NCBI GenBank assembly: GCA_002490725.1
Contig: DKUN01000025.1
Coordinates: 64,035-94,769, forward strand
Length of the DNA: 30,735 bases
Reading direction: 5' to 3'
DNA from: Porphyromonadaceae bacterium UBA7203
GTDB lineage: Bacteria; Bacteroidota; Bacteroidia; Bacteroidales; Muribaculaceae
How positions within the stretch are numbered: the stretch's first letter is position 1; each line of letters opens with the position of its first letter. The translations under genes were made by a program, and so were the position numbers. Of this stretch, positions 21,937 through 30,735 are shown piece after piece. The notes under the pieces were generated by a model. It saw nothing but the letters and a program-made list of their open reading frames with translations, had not been told where the DNA came from and made no database searches.

Positions 21937-22910
21937 TTGTGTTTGCCAAGAGTTTCGGAGAGTTTTGTATAGTCGTTTAGACGCTCGACAATCTCACCGT
22001 TCCTGAAGATGAAGAATGTCGGAAATGAGCCGACGGCATACTGGCTGATGTGGGCCTTGTCGGCGGCTTCGCTCTGATAGACGCACACCCAGGGGAGTCC
22101 GTTGGCTGAATCGGCCCAGAGATACTGGTTGGGGTTGAAGCCGATTTCATAGATGGCGGCTCCGGCGCTTTGAGCGTCGCCGAGCGCGCGGGTGATGGCC
22201 TGAGTCGTTTCGTCGGTGAAGTCTACGTAGGCCAGAATTGCGAGTGGCGAATTTTCAACAACGTCCGATAGTTTCTGCATTTCGCCGTTGCGGTCCATGA
22301 GCTCAATGTCGTAATAGCTTATTTCATCGGCCACGATTACTTGAGTCTGGCCGGTTCCGGAACCTTGCGGAGCGAGTTTTTGCACTTCGGCAAAGAGAAT
22401 GGCCGTGCGCGGGTCTGACGGGCGCTCTTCTTTGTAGCGGTTGGCTACGGCGCGAAGCAGAGTGCGGTTGGTGAATGCGCGTGTGGCGTAATACGCGGCA
22501 GTCGACGAATAGTTGCCGTCGAGAGCCAGCAGTATGCCTTTGGCATCGGCGCCGGCCGTTATGGCCGAGTCGACCGCGTTGAACAGCAGGGCTTCGGCCG
22601 AACCGGTTCTGATGCCGTCGGCTGTAAGCGTGATGGTTTCGGTGCTGTCGGCGGGCACGTAGAATGTGCGGTCGCCGAGGTCTACGCGATAAATCGCGCT
22701 GTTGGCGCGCGGAAGGTTGAATGCGTAGCGGCCGTCTTTGACTTCGACCGTGTCGACGCCATACCAGCCTCCATAGGTTGTCGGCGACTGGATTACTGCG
22801 GATTTGACGCCGTCGGGCGCATAGCCTTCGAGCCTCCATCCATCATGACGGTTACATGAGGAAAGAGCGATGGCAATCGCCCCTGCGACGATGAGATGTT
22901 GTTTTTTCAT
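21933..22910 (-). CDS. Thioredoxin-fold lipoprotein with DUF4369-like N-terminus
   Basis: This 325-residue protein begins MKKQHLIVAGAIAIALSSC, a lipoprotein signal peptide with acylated Cys 19. The N-terminal half (WRLEGYAPDG..VEVKDGRYAFNLP..YRVDLGDRTFYVPADSTETITL) looks like the DUF4369 beta-sandwich found before many Bacteroidetes thiol-disulfide proteins. The C-terminal half has an AhpC/thioredoxin-like plan (LAILAYVDFTDE..VGSFPTFFIFRNGEIVERL). The position where a CxxC should occur reads DFTDET, so the redox cysteines are missing. An upstream in-frame start at 23132 lies inside ettA and is rejected. It sits 16 bases after ettA and overlaps the phosphatase gene. Confidence 0.82.
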   Translation of the reverse strand: MKKQHLIVAGAIAIALSSCNRHDGWRLEGYAPDGVKSAVIQSPTTYGGWYGVDTVEVKDGRYAFNLPRANSAIYRVDLGDRTFYVPADSTETITLTADGIRTGSAEALLFNAVDSAITAGADAKGILLALDGNYSSTAAYYATRAFTNRTLLRAVANRYKEERPSDPRTAILFAEVQKLAPQGSGTGQTQVIVADEISYYDIELMDRNGEMQKLSDVVENSPLAILAYVDFTDETTQAITRALGDAQSAGAAIYEIGFNPNQYLWADSANGLPWVCVYQSEAADKAHISQYAVGSFPTFFIFRNGEIVERLNDYTKLSETLGKHK

Positions 22911-22926
22911 GTCAGATGGAGAGTTT

Positions 22927-24600
<1,674 letters not shown>

Positions 24601-24646
24601 TGCGGATTATGTAATTTTAATTTGATTTCAAGTTTGAGGGCGTGAG

Positions 24647-25210
24647 TTATCTGCGACGGGCTGCGGTTTTTACCTTATAGTCGCAGTTGAATTTGCCTTC
24701 CATGAGGTTGCGGAGCTTGTTGCGGATAAGGAGTTTGCGCGTGGCGCTGACGTGGTCCATGTAGACTTTTCCGTCAAGATGGTCGCATTCATGCTGGACG
24801 CAGCGGCTCAGGAATCCGCTCATTTCCTCTTCATGGGGCTGGAAGTTCTCGTCGAGCCAGCGCAGGCGGATGTGTTCTACGCGGCCTACGTTTTCGCTCA
24901 GGCCGGGGAGGCTCAGGCATCCTTCGGAGCGGGTGCATTCCTCGCCGTCGAGAATTTCGATTTCGGGGTTTATGAGGGCCATTTTGCGGCCGGCACATTC
25001 AGGGAACTGGTCTTTGAGAATGTCGGTGTCGATGACTACGAGGCGGATGCTGAGTCCGATTTGCGGGGCGGCAAGGCCGCAGCCGTCGGCCGCATACATG
25101 GTCTCGAACATGTCGTCGATGAGCTTGTGGAGTTCGGGATAGTCGCTGGTCACGGGTTCTGTGGCGCGGCGCAGAACCGGATGGCCGTAGATATAAATGG
25201 GAAGTTTCAT
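24647..25210 (-). CDS. def: Peptide deformylase
   Basis: Def removes the N-formyl group from nascent proteins, acting after Fmt in initiation. The 187-residue metalloenzyme has all three motifs: GCGLAAPQIG (about residues 43-52), EGCLSLPG with ligand Cys 98, and QHECDHLDG with ligands His 140 and His 144 and catalytic Glu 141. It overlaps the ruvX stop by four bases (ATGA at 25207-25210) and is followed by ettA, making a small translation-related cluster. It is separated from fmt by about 16 kb, unlike the common def-fmt arrangement. Confidence 0.95.
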   Translation of the reverse strand: MKLPIYIYGHPVLRRATEPVTSDYPELHKLIDDMFETMYAADGCGLAAPQIGLSIRLVVIDTDILKDQFPECAGRKMALINPEIEILDGEECTRSEGCLSLPGLSENVGRVEHIRLRWLDENFQPHEEEMSGFLSRCVQHECDHLDGKVYMDHVSATRKLLIRNKLRNLMEGKFNCDYKVKTAARRR

Positions 25211-25632
25211 AGTCTATTGTATATGCTTTGTAAATAGTCGGTCAGGATAATGGTGGCGGCCATGCGGTCAACCGTGGCTTTGTCGCGGCGGGCATTGCGG
25301 CGCAAGCCTCCGTCGATCATGGCCTGATGGGCTATCGCCGAGGTGAAGCGCTCGTCGTAGAGCTTGAGTTCCACTCCCCGGGGCAGACGCTTGGCCAGCG
25401 CGCGGGTGAACGGCTCGATGTAGGTCCATGATTCCGAGGGCTCGCCGCGCAGGGTGGTGGGCTTGCCTACAATGACGAGGTCGACGCGGTTGGCGGCAAT
25501 ATAGTCGAGCACGTATTGCAGCACCTCGCCTGCCCCCACTGTTGCGAGCGGGTTTGCCGTCAGGCGCAGTTCGTCGGTCACTGCAATGCCGCAGCGGCGA
25601 CGGCCGTAGTCTATACAGATTATTCGGGCCAT
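25207..25632 (-). CDS. ruvX: Putative Holliday junction resolvase / 16S rRNA processing nuclease (YqgF family)
   Basis: The 141-residue RNase-H-fold protein starts MARIICIDYGRRRCGIAVTD with the first catalytic Asp in IDYG. It has VIVGKPTTLRGEPS (the family's VGLPLNMDGT position), the conserved DERFTSAIA block, and a C-terminal DKATVDRMAATIIL with the last acidic residue. YqgF/RuvX proteins are linked to 16S rRNA 5'-end maturation and possibly to recombination. It is the first gene of the minus-strand operon, with its own promoter, and is coupled to def by an ATGA overlap. Confidence 0.92.
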   Translation of the reverse strand: MARIICIDYGRRRCGIAVTDELRLTANPLATVGAGEVLQYVLDYIAANRVDLVIVGKPTTLRGEPSESWTYIEPFTRALAKRLPRGVELKLYDERFTSAIAHQAMIDGGLRRNARRDKATVDRMAATIILTDYLQSIYNRL

Positions 25633-25656
25633 TGGTGATTATCGGTTTATAGTGCG

Positions 25657-25664
25657 CAAAGTTA
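25657..25664 (-). promoter_or_regulatory. -7 element of the ruvX-def-ettA operon promoter
   Basis: The minus strand reads TAACTTTG at 25664-25657 (exact TAnnTTTG), about 25 nt before the ruvX ATG at 25632. It is the only clear promoter for the run down to 19518. Confidence 0.65.
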
Positions 25665-25708
25665 CGAAAAAAATGCCAAATCCTAATGAGCGGTTGCGGA
25701 TATTTCGC

Positions 25709-25716
25709 TATCTTTG
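25709..25716 (+). promoter_or_regulatory. -7 element of the umuDC promoter
   Basis: TATCTTTG at 25709-25716 matches TAnnTTTG exactly. The ATG of umuD begins only four bases later, at 25721, so the transcript may start at or next to the start codon. No TTG is at the usual -33 spacing. Confidence 0.6.
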
Positions 25717-25720
25717 CACT

Positions 25721-26164
25721 ATGAATCTGGAGATATTTAAAGCGGGAACCGAGACGGTGCTCGAACTTGAGTATGCCGATGCCGGCATCCAGGCCGGTTT
25801 TCCCGGCCCGGCTCAGGATTATGCGGGCGAGACAATCGACTTGAACAAAGACCTGATCAGGCATCCGGCCTCGACGTTCTACGGCCGGGTGTCGGGTAGC
25901 TCCATGTGTGAGGAGGGCATCAATGACGGCGATATACTTGTGATTGACAAGTCGATTGAGCCTGAAGACGGTGACCTGGCGGTGTGTTGCCTCGACGGCG
26001 ACTTCACGCTGAAGCGCATTAAATTCGACCGCCGTTCGTCGCGACTCTATCTGATGCCGTCCAATCGGTCGTATCAGCCTATCGAGGTGACCCCTGACAA
26101 TGAGTTTATGGTCTGGGGTGTTGTGACATATACTATCAAAGCCAACCGCAAGCGCCGCGGATGA
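25721..26164 (+). CDS. umuD: UmuD-like S24 peptidase, DNA polymerase V subunit
   Basis: The 147-residue protein is a close structural match to UmuD: a short N-terminal tail, then the autocleavage site A25-G26 in QAGFPGPAQDY (E. coli has Cys-Gly). The catalytic Ser 61 lies in VSGSSMCEEGINDGD and the catalytic Lys 98 in DGDFTLKRIKF. Self-cleavage, stimulated by RecA filaments, activates it as the partner of UmuC for error-prone translesion synthesis. The upstream in-frame start at 25652 overlaps the divergent ruvX promoter and is rejected. It overlaps umuC by ATGA at 26161-26164. Confidence 0.93.
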   Translation: MNLEIFKAGTETVLELEYADAGIQAGFPGPAQDYAGETIDLNKDLIRHPASTFYGRVSGSSMCEEGINDGDILVIDKSIEPEDGDLAVCCLDGDFTLKRIKFDRRSSRLYLMPSNRSYQPIEVTPDNEFMVWGVVTYTIKANRKRRG

Positions 26165-27426
26165 TAGGGCTGGCCGACTGCAATAATTTTTTTGTGTCGT
26201 GTGAGCGCGTGTTTCGGCCGGCGCTGCTCGACCGTCCTGTCATGGTGTTGAGCAACAATGACGGATGTGTCGTTGCGCTGAGCAACGAAGCTAAGGCGCT
26301 CGGATTCAAACGGGGCAATCCTTACTTTAAAATCCGCGAGCAGGCCGAGGCCAATGGCGTCGTTGTGTTTTCGGGAAACCATCGGCTATATGAGGATATG
26401 TCGGGGCGCGTAATGACGATATTGCGTTCGTTTTGCGATGAAATAGAGGTCTATTCAGTCGACGAGGCCTTCATTTTCGTCAATGACACGGTCGGTGACT
26501 TTGGTGATTTCGGACGTGAACTGGTGCGTACCGTTCGTCGCGACACCGGCATTCCGCTCTCGCTCGGTTTTGCGTCGACAAAAACTCTGGCAAAGCTGGC
26601 CTCGAGGTTCGCAAAAAAATATCCCGGCTATCGCGGAGTCTGCGTTATTGATTCTCCCGAAAAGGCACGGAAAGCAATGGCGCTTACAGCCATCGAAGAC
26701 GTCTGGGGGGTGGGGCGGCGCAATGCACCCAAACTGCGCCGTCAGGGCGTCACCACGGCTCTGCAGCTGGCCGACATGACTGAGGACCGGGTGATGGAAA
26801 TATTTGACATCGTGGGAGTCAGGATGTGGAAGGAACTGAACGGCATCAGTTGTATCAGTCGCGAAATCGTGCCGCCTCAGCGCAAAACCATCCGTTGCTC
26901 ATGTTCGTTTCAAGATGAGATTTTCGAACTGGAGACGTTGCGGACGGCAATCGCTTCATACGCAACGAGCGTTGGCAAGCGGCTGCGGCGTCAGGGGGTT
27001 GTGGCCGAGACCATCGAGGTGTTTGTGGCCACCAATCGGTTCAGCTCCTGCCGGCCGCAATATTTCAATGCGTTCGAGCTGCGGCTCGACGACCCTACTG
27101 CCGACACCGCACTGCTCGTTGCCGCGGCGCAGAAGGCGCTCGACAGGGTGTTTCGTCCCGGCTATGGCTACAAGAAGGCCGGCGTAACCGCTACCCGTTG
27201 CGTTGCGGCCGACTCGGTCGTTCACTCGCTCTTTTCAGATTCAGGGGATATTGAGCGGCGCCGGCGCCTGATGGCCGCGCTTGATCGCATCAACGCGTCG
27301 CCGGCCAACCGGCATGCGCTGCATGTGGCTTCGATGGGCCCGGGGCTTGTAGGGCTTACACGTCGCGAGCATGAGTCGCGGCTTTATACTACCAGGCTCG
27401 ATGAAATCATTGAGGTGAAGGTGTGA
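26161..27426 (+). CDS. umuC: UmuC-like Y-family DNA polymerase V catalytic subunit
   Basis: This 421-residue translesion polymerase starts MIGLADCNNFFVSCERVF, with metal-binding Asp 6. The second catalytic pair is D101-E102 in YSVDEAFIFVND. The finger and palm segments NNDGCVVALSNEAKALGFK and SLGFASTKTLAKLASRFAKK are intact. The thumb has the helix-hairpin-helix region AIEDVWGVGRRNAPKLRRQGV, and a little-finger domain (about 230-345) follows. Length matches E. coli UmuC (422). It is translationally coupled to umuD. I saw no obvious C-terminal clamp-binding motif such as QLxLF. It converges on the outer-membrane gene, with 15 bases between the stops. Confidence 0.95.
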   Translation: MIGLADCNNFFVSCERVFRPALLDRPVMVLSNNDGCVVALSNEAKALGFKRGNPYFKIREQAEANGVVVFSGNHRLYEDMSGRVMTILRSFCDEIEVYSVDEAFIFVNDTVGDFGDFGRELVRTVRRDTGIPLSLGFASTKTLAKLASRFAKKYPGYRGVCVIDSPEKARKAMALTAIEDVWGVGRRNAPKLRRQGVTTALQLADMTEDRVMEIFDIVGVRMWKELNGISCISREIVPPQRKTIRCSCSFQDEIFELETLRTAIASYATSVGKRLRRQGVVAETIEVFVATNRFSSCRPQYFNAFELRLDDPTADTALLVAAAQKALDRVFRPGYGYKKAGVTATRCVAADSVVHSLFSDSGDIERRRRLMAALDRINASPANRHALHVASMGPGLVGLTRREHESRLYTTRLDEIIEVKV

Positions 27427-27441
27427 GGCCGCCCGCTCTCT

Positions 27442-29976
27442 CTACTGTTTGGACTTGAGGTCAATGTGGTATCTGAGGCGGAGCATTACATAGCTTGGCA
27501 CGGTGTTGCTCCATGATTCCGAGCGGCCGTATGCGTTGACTATGTAGGAAATAGATTTAATCTGACGGAGCAGGTCGTAGCCGTCGAGCGAAAAAACGAC
27601 GCGCTTTATAGACCATCCGATTGACCCGGTCAGAATGAATTGGTCGGTGTTCAGCTCGGAATCATTATATCCGCGACGGGAGCGTATGATAAGCGATGAC
27701 TGTATGGAGAAGCGGTAGGGCAATTCAAATGACGCCCTGACGGTATAGTCTGTTTCCGAGGCGGTGAAGGGCGTGGTTTCTTCGCCCGAGTAGTGGCTTA
27801 TGTAGCTGCCGGCCGACGCGTCGATTGAGTGGCCCTTGCCGAATTGACAAGAGAGTCTCAGCGATGGAGATATGCTTTTTGAGTAAATAAACGTGCGCTC
27901 AGGGGTGATGTCGGCTGATTCGTCGGCGGTCGTTGTTCCTATCAGTCCGACGGCGCGTGAATCAATGTAACCTAATCCGATGTTGTATGTCAGGGATTTG
28001 AAGCGGCTGTCGTTTTGCTGAATTATGTCGCCGCTTCCTGAGTAATTGGCAGTGAATGAGCGGTTGCCGTCAACATTATACATCGACGTTGTTCTGACGC
28101 CGGTGGCTGTGTTGTACACAACTCCGTGCAGTATCCTGTCATTAGTGAAGCTATACCTCAATCTGATGCTATGGTGTTGCATATGCCCTGATTGTTTGCT
28201 GACGCTGATGGCCGCGCCGGCTGTGTGATCGTACTGGTTGCGCAGGTTCGGGTTGCCTTTGAAAATGTCGAGGGGGTTTGTTGTGTTGGAGGCGTTGATG
28301 ACATTATCCATCGAAAAGAGCCCCGGCGATGAGTCCCATGAAAGCTCGGCGCCTAATGAGCGGCGTTTACTTAATCTACACAGTTCATAGACCATCGTGG
28401 CATGGATTGCCGCTAATGCGTTTTTGCGCACGGCCACAGTGTCGTAGCCCCATTTTCGGTAGTTATATTGGCGGTCAAGCAGCTTCAGCGACGGCGTAAT
28501 GTTAAGTACAAGCTCGCCCTTGGCGCCCTTGGTGTCAAGATTTTTCTCGCCCCATTTGAAACGGCTTGTCAGAGCAATGGCATGCTCGTTGGCCCGATAG
28601 TCGGTGCGTTTGCTGTTGTCGGGGTCGGAGTGGCCGTAGAGTTCCTCTTCCGTCGGCTGCTGGCCGAATTTCAGGCTCTCGAGCGTCGCGCCTTCCGTGT
28701 CGGTTGCGAGCAGGTAGCGGTTGTTGGTGTTGAACTGCGAATTATGGTTGAAGTTATACGAGGTCTGAATGGTTATGTTGCGGCGGATATTGGCTTCATA
28801 TTTTACGCGGGCGCGGATGTTATAAGAGTTTGTGGGGTGCATGGCGGAGTAAGCATATCGGTTGATTGCCGCAACCGGGTTGTTGCCATAGTTTACCCAT
28901 TGGCGCTCATAGGCGTCCGTTTTCGACGACGCATAAGTTCCGTAAGCGCCGAATTCAATGTTATGGCGCACCGATCCGGCGTCGGGAAGCCTCATTGTGA
29001 GCGAGTTGTTGAGATTTCCGTTAATGAATGAGCTATTTAACTTGAATAGTTTCATATTGCGGTTAATCAGCAAGTCGCGCAGCCGCTCTTCGCTTCCGTC
29101 GAAAATCGCTTCGATTTCTTCGGCGGAAACAGAGCCCGGGTCGTCGTTAAATGTGGCAGCTGCCAGTGATGAGTTGCCTTTGTTGCGGGAATAGGTGAAC
29201 GAGGGTTGCACGCTTAACCACAGTTTGTCGGTGTTGAACCTCAGGTTGTGGGACGTGGCAACAGACAGTGCGTCGTTACGTTCGGTTGAAAATTGCGATT
29301 CGAAGGTGTTGCCTGACTGTATGTAGTTGATGCTTTCTGTGCCATTGCGCTTTGTTGTCCGCAATGACGTGACGCTGACCGAACCGTTGATTTGCCGGGT
29401 GTGGCGAGGGCCGTCATATTGGTATTTAATGCTACCCGCCAGACATGATGTTTCTGACGTGCCGATTCTGTCGGGCGACCAGAAATACTCGGTCATTCCC
29501 GGATCGCTTTCGTCTGAAAGGTTGTTGGCGTTTAAGGTTCCCATCAGTGCAAAATGGTCGGAATATCCCAAAAACGCTGCGCGCCCCAAGTAGCGGTTTT
29601 CGGTTCCGTAGCCGCCGTTGAGACTCAGTGTCTTGCCGATGGCATATTCCTTTTTGAGGTGAACGTCCATTATCATGGGCTTGTCAGAATCATCGCTGTA
29701 GCCCAGAAATTTAGCTTTGTCAGATTCCTTTTTGTATATCTTGATTTTATTGACTGCATAAGCGCCTATGTTTTGAAACATAATGCTGCGATCTCCGCCA
29801 AAGAGTTCCCGGCCGGATAGTTGCAGGCTCTCGATTTTGCGGCCGTTGAAAAAAATCTGGCCGTTGCGGTCAATGGTAACTCCGTTGAGTTTCCTGATTA
29901 GATTGTCGAGCATGGAGCCTTCGGGCAGATTAAACGCATCGGCATTGTAAACGACGGTGTCGCCCTTGTAATACAT
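27442..29976 (-). CDS. Outer membrane beta-barrel protein, C-terminal part of a frameshifted gene
   Basis: This 844-residue open frame starts internally. The coding frame continues upstream past ATG 29976 into KIKMYYKGDTVVYN, preceded by LDEVTVTA, the usual linker of Bacteroidetes carboxypeptidase-like/beta-barrel proteins. It contains the plug-like segment ADAFNLPEGSMLDNLIRKLN. A long barrel of amphipathic strands follows, ending MLRLRYHIDLKSKQ. The missing N-terminus is in another frame (29994-30401). As annotated it would lack a signal peptide and be unlikely to reach the outer membrane. The intact protein would be about 986 residues, of the outer-membrane beta-barrel (OMP_b-brl_3/TonB-receptor-like) type. 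Its substrate is unknown. A paralogue lies just upstream. Confidence 0.85.
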   Translation of the reverse strand: MYYKGDTVVYNADAFNLPEGSMLDNLIRKLNGVTIDRNGQIFFNGRKIESLQLSGRELFGGDRSIMFQNIGAYAVNKIKIYKKESDKAKFLGYSDDSDKPMIMDVHLKKEYAIGKTLSLNGGYGTENRYLGRAAFLGYSDHFALMGTLNANNLSDESDPGMTEYFWSPDRIGTSETSCLAGSIKYQYDGPRHTRQINGSVSVTSLRTTKRNGTESINYIQSGNTFESQFSTERNDALSVATSHNLRFNTDKLWLSVQPSFTYSRNKGNSSLAAATFNDDPGSVSAEEIEAIFDGSEERLRDLLINRNMKLFKLNSSFINGNLNNSLTMRLPDAGSVRHNIEFGAYGTYASSKTDAYERQWVNYGNNPVAAINRYAYSAMHPTNSYNIRARVKYEANIRRNITIQTSYNFNHNSQFNTNNRYLLATDTEGATLESLKFGQQPTEEELYGHSDPDNSKRTDYRANEHAIALTSRFKWGEKNLDTKGAKGELVLNITPSLKLLDRQYNYRKWGYDTVAVRKNALAAIHATMVYELCRLSKRRSLGAELSWDSSPGLFSMDNVINASNTTNPLDIFKGNPNLRNQYDHTAGAAISVSKQSGHMQHHSIRLRYSFTNDRILHGVVYNTATGVRTTSMYNVDGNRSFTANYSGSGDIIQQNDSRFKSLTYNIGLGYIDSRAVGLIGTTTADESADITPERTFIYSKSISPSLRLSCQFGKGHSIDASAGSYISHYSGEETTPFTASETDYTVRASFELPYRFSIQSSLIIRSRRGYNDSELNTDQFILTGSIGWSIKRVVFSLDGYDLLRQIKSISYIVNAYGRSESWSNTVPSYVMLRLRYHIDLKSKQ

Positions 29977-29993
29977 TTTGATTTTGGTGGCGG

Positions 29994-30401
29994 TTACCGT
30001 GACTTCATCGAGGCGTTTCGGCGTGCGCAGCAGCGCAATCTTGCCGAGGTCGACATAATAGTTGCCGTTTTTGGGGCGTTTGGTGGTGAGGGGGTATAAG
30101 CGGGGGTGTCGTATCCCGGGGCATCGACCATTACGTGATAAACCGTGTCTCTTTCGGGTAGACCGAATTGCAATATCTGGCGCTGTTGTAAACCTTCCTT
30201 CTTGTAAATGGGGGATGCTTCCGTCACAAGAACCGAGTCGCCGGGCAGGAATACCAGGGCCTCAGCTTTAGGAATAGTCGTGCCCAATATCGAATCGACG
30301 ACTTGAATCGTATATATCACATCAGCAGCCGCATGAAAGCAATTGCCTGACAGGATCAAAGTAAATAATGCAACGACATAACGACATAATTTGGATAGCA
30401 T
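29994..30401 (-). CDS. N-terminal fragment of the frameshifted outer membrane protein
   Basis: The 135-residue frame opens with a signal peptide (MLSKLCRYVVALFTLILSG..HAAAD). It continues into a carboxypeptidase-regulatory-like (Ig-fold) domain: VIYTIQVVDSILGTTIPKAEALVFLPGDSVL to TVYHVMVDAPGYDTPAYTP. After residue 105 or so (YTP) the frame turns into Arg/Ser/Cys-rich sequence with no family resemblance, ending at 29994. Reading one base over at the G5 tract 30090-30094 restores TTKRPKNGNYYVDLGK and the rest of the barrel protein. It is therefore the 5' part of one gene with 27442-29976. A promoter is visible at 30445-30452. Confidence 0.8.
   Translation of the reverse strand: MLSKLCRYVVALFTLILSGNCFHAAADVIYTIQVVDSILGTTIPKAEALVFLPGDSVLVTEASPIYKKEGLQQRQILQFGLPERDTVYHVMVDAPGYDTPAYTPSPPNAPKTATIMSTSARLRCCARRNASMKSR
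30090..30094 (-). other. Frameshift site in a G5/C5 homopolymer
   Basis: On the coding (minus) strand the sequence reads TATACCCCCTCACC. One more C would give Y-T-P-L-T-T-K-R-P-K-N and a single open frame of 987 codons (27442-30401 plus one base). A second G5 tract lies at 30102-30106. The shift could be a real mutation, slippage variation or a sequencing error. Confidence 0.75.
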
Positions 30402-30444
30402 AATTGGACAGAGAGGCTAAAAGATTAGTGGTTTGTTTATTCCG

Positions 30445-30452
30445 CAAATATA
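30445..30452 (-). promoter_or_regulatory. Candidate -7 element of the outer membrane protein promoter
   Basis: The minus strand reads TATATTTG at 30452-30445 (TAnnTTTG), about 44 nt before ATG 30401. An intact promoter argues that the gene was functional recently. Confidence 0.6.
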
Positions 30453-30537
30453 GCAAAAAAACCACGCTCTGTACTTTAAGAAAAGTTAAAAAAACTCTTT
30501 TTACATAACCTGTATGGGCAGATGCAAACATAAATCA

Positions 30538-30570
30538 ATGGCCGGAGTAGCGGCGAGGCTCTCCGGCCAT
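30538..30570 (-). terminator. Hairpin between the two outer membrane paralogues
   Basis: ATGGCCGGAG at 30538-30547 pairs perfectly with CTCCGGCCAT at 30561-30570 (10-bp stem, 13-base loop), 10 bases after the upstream paralogue's stop. On the minus strand it is followed by TGATTTATG, only moderately T-rich, so it is a probable but not ideal terminator. Confidence 0.6.
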
Positions 30571-30579
30571 CAGTCGGGG

Positions 30580-30735
30580 TCAGTATTCTTCAGATTTCTT
30601 TTTGGGCTGGAGGTTGAGGTGGTAGCTAAGGCGGAGCATTATGTAGGAGGGGAGGGTGTTGCTCCAGGCTTCGGTGCGGCCATATGCGTCGACGCGGTAG
30701 GTTACTGACTTGATCTGGTGGAGCAGGTCGTAGCC
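30580..30735 (-). CDS. Outer membrane beta-barrel paralogue, C-terminus (partial)
   Basis: Only the last 51 residues lie in the window, from GYDLLHQIKSVTY to LQPKKKSEEY. They align without gaps to the end of the protein at 27442-29976: 30 of the first 42 positions are identical, with most others conservative. This final barrel strand ends in an aromatic/hydrophobic pattern (YIMLRLSYHLNL). The gene is thus a tandem paralogue, transcribed in the same direction, whose bulk lies beyond the right edge. Confidence 0.9.
   Translation of the reverse strand, partial: GYDLLHQIKSVTYRVDAYGRTEAWSNTLPSYIMLRLSYHLNLQPKKKSEEY

Noticed and set aside
25665..25720. A LexA/SOS box for umuDC
   Set aside because: I looked for a symmetric operator between ruvX and umuD and found only an imperfect GCG...CGC arrangement too weak to call.
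25268..25864. 198-residue minus-strand open frame across ruvX and the umuD start
   Set aside because: It is an out-of-frame shadow crossing a divergent promoter region, with no motif.

Overview
The window looks like an ordinary chromosomal segment from a member of the Bacteroidales, most likely a Muribaculaceae-like gut commensal. The family-level call is inference. Evidence seen in the sequence: many starts are preceded by the Bacteroidetes housekeeping promoter (-7 element TAnnTTTG, sometimes with TTG/TTTG about 20 nt upstream). Starts lack strong Shine-Dalgarno sequences. A partial tRNA at the left edge has no encoded CCA. The window also carries several lipoproteins and large outer-membrane beta-barrel proteins of the Bacteroidetes type, and its coding regions are moderately GC-rich. 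I saw no CRISPR array, insertion sequence, integrase or prophage, and no gene-free stretch exceeds 300 bases.

Layout. (1) 1-628: the 3' end of a tRNA with its terminator, then a small lipoprotein. (2) 774-7357: a seven-gene, tightly overlapping efflux operon (TetR regulator, TolC, HlyD lipoprotein, two ABC ATPases, two ABC-2 permeases) that resembles E. coli cecR-ybhGFSR with its own TolC and a split ATPase. A palindrome at the predicted transcription start is a candidate autoregulatory operator. (3) 7461-11630: an RluA-type pseudouridine synthase, fmt, and a ClpC-type chaperone ATPase with a near-perfect sigma-54 promoter. (4) 11696-13279: a lone secreted GH43 glycoside hydrolase, convergent with clpC across a 17-bp-stem terminator. 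(5) 13523-18943, minus strand: ilvA, prmA, mazG, topB, a 53-residue Cys-rich membrane protein and a thioredoxin. (6) 19063-19557: an O6-alkylguanine-DNA alkyltransferase whose 3' end overlaps the convergent gene. (7) 19518-25632, minus strand: ruvX, def, ettA, a thioredoxin-fold lipoprotein, an alkaline phosphatase and a membrane acyltransferase, packed as one probable operon. (8) 25721-27426: umuD-umuC, possibly leaderless. (9) 27442-30735, minus strand: two tandem paralogous outer-membrane beta-barrel genes. The first is broken by a one-base frameshift in a G5 tract; only the C-terminus of the second lies in the window.

Functionally, region 2 should build an envelope-spanning exporter that senses its ligand through the TetR protein. 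Regions 3, 5 and 7 are mostly translation, protein-quality and nucleotide-pool housekeeping (fmt, def, ruvX, ettA, prmA, mazG, clpC). Region 8 is error-prone repair. No clearly unprecedented system is visible. The items most worth checking are the compact efflux operon with its operator, the sigma-54 promoter of clpC, the small Cys-rich protein coupled to topB, the frameshifted tandem outer-membrane genes and the apparently leaderless umuD.
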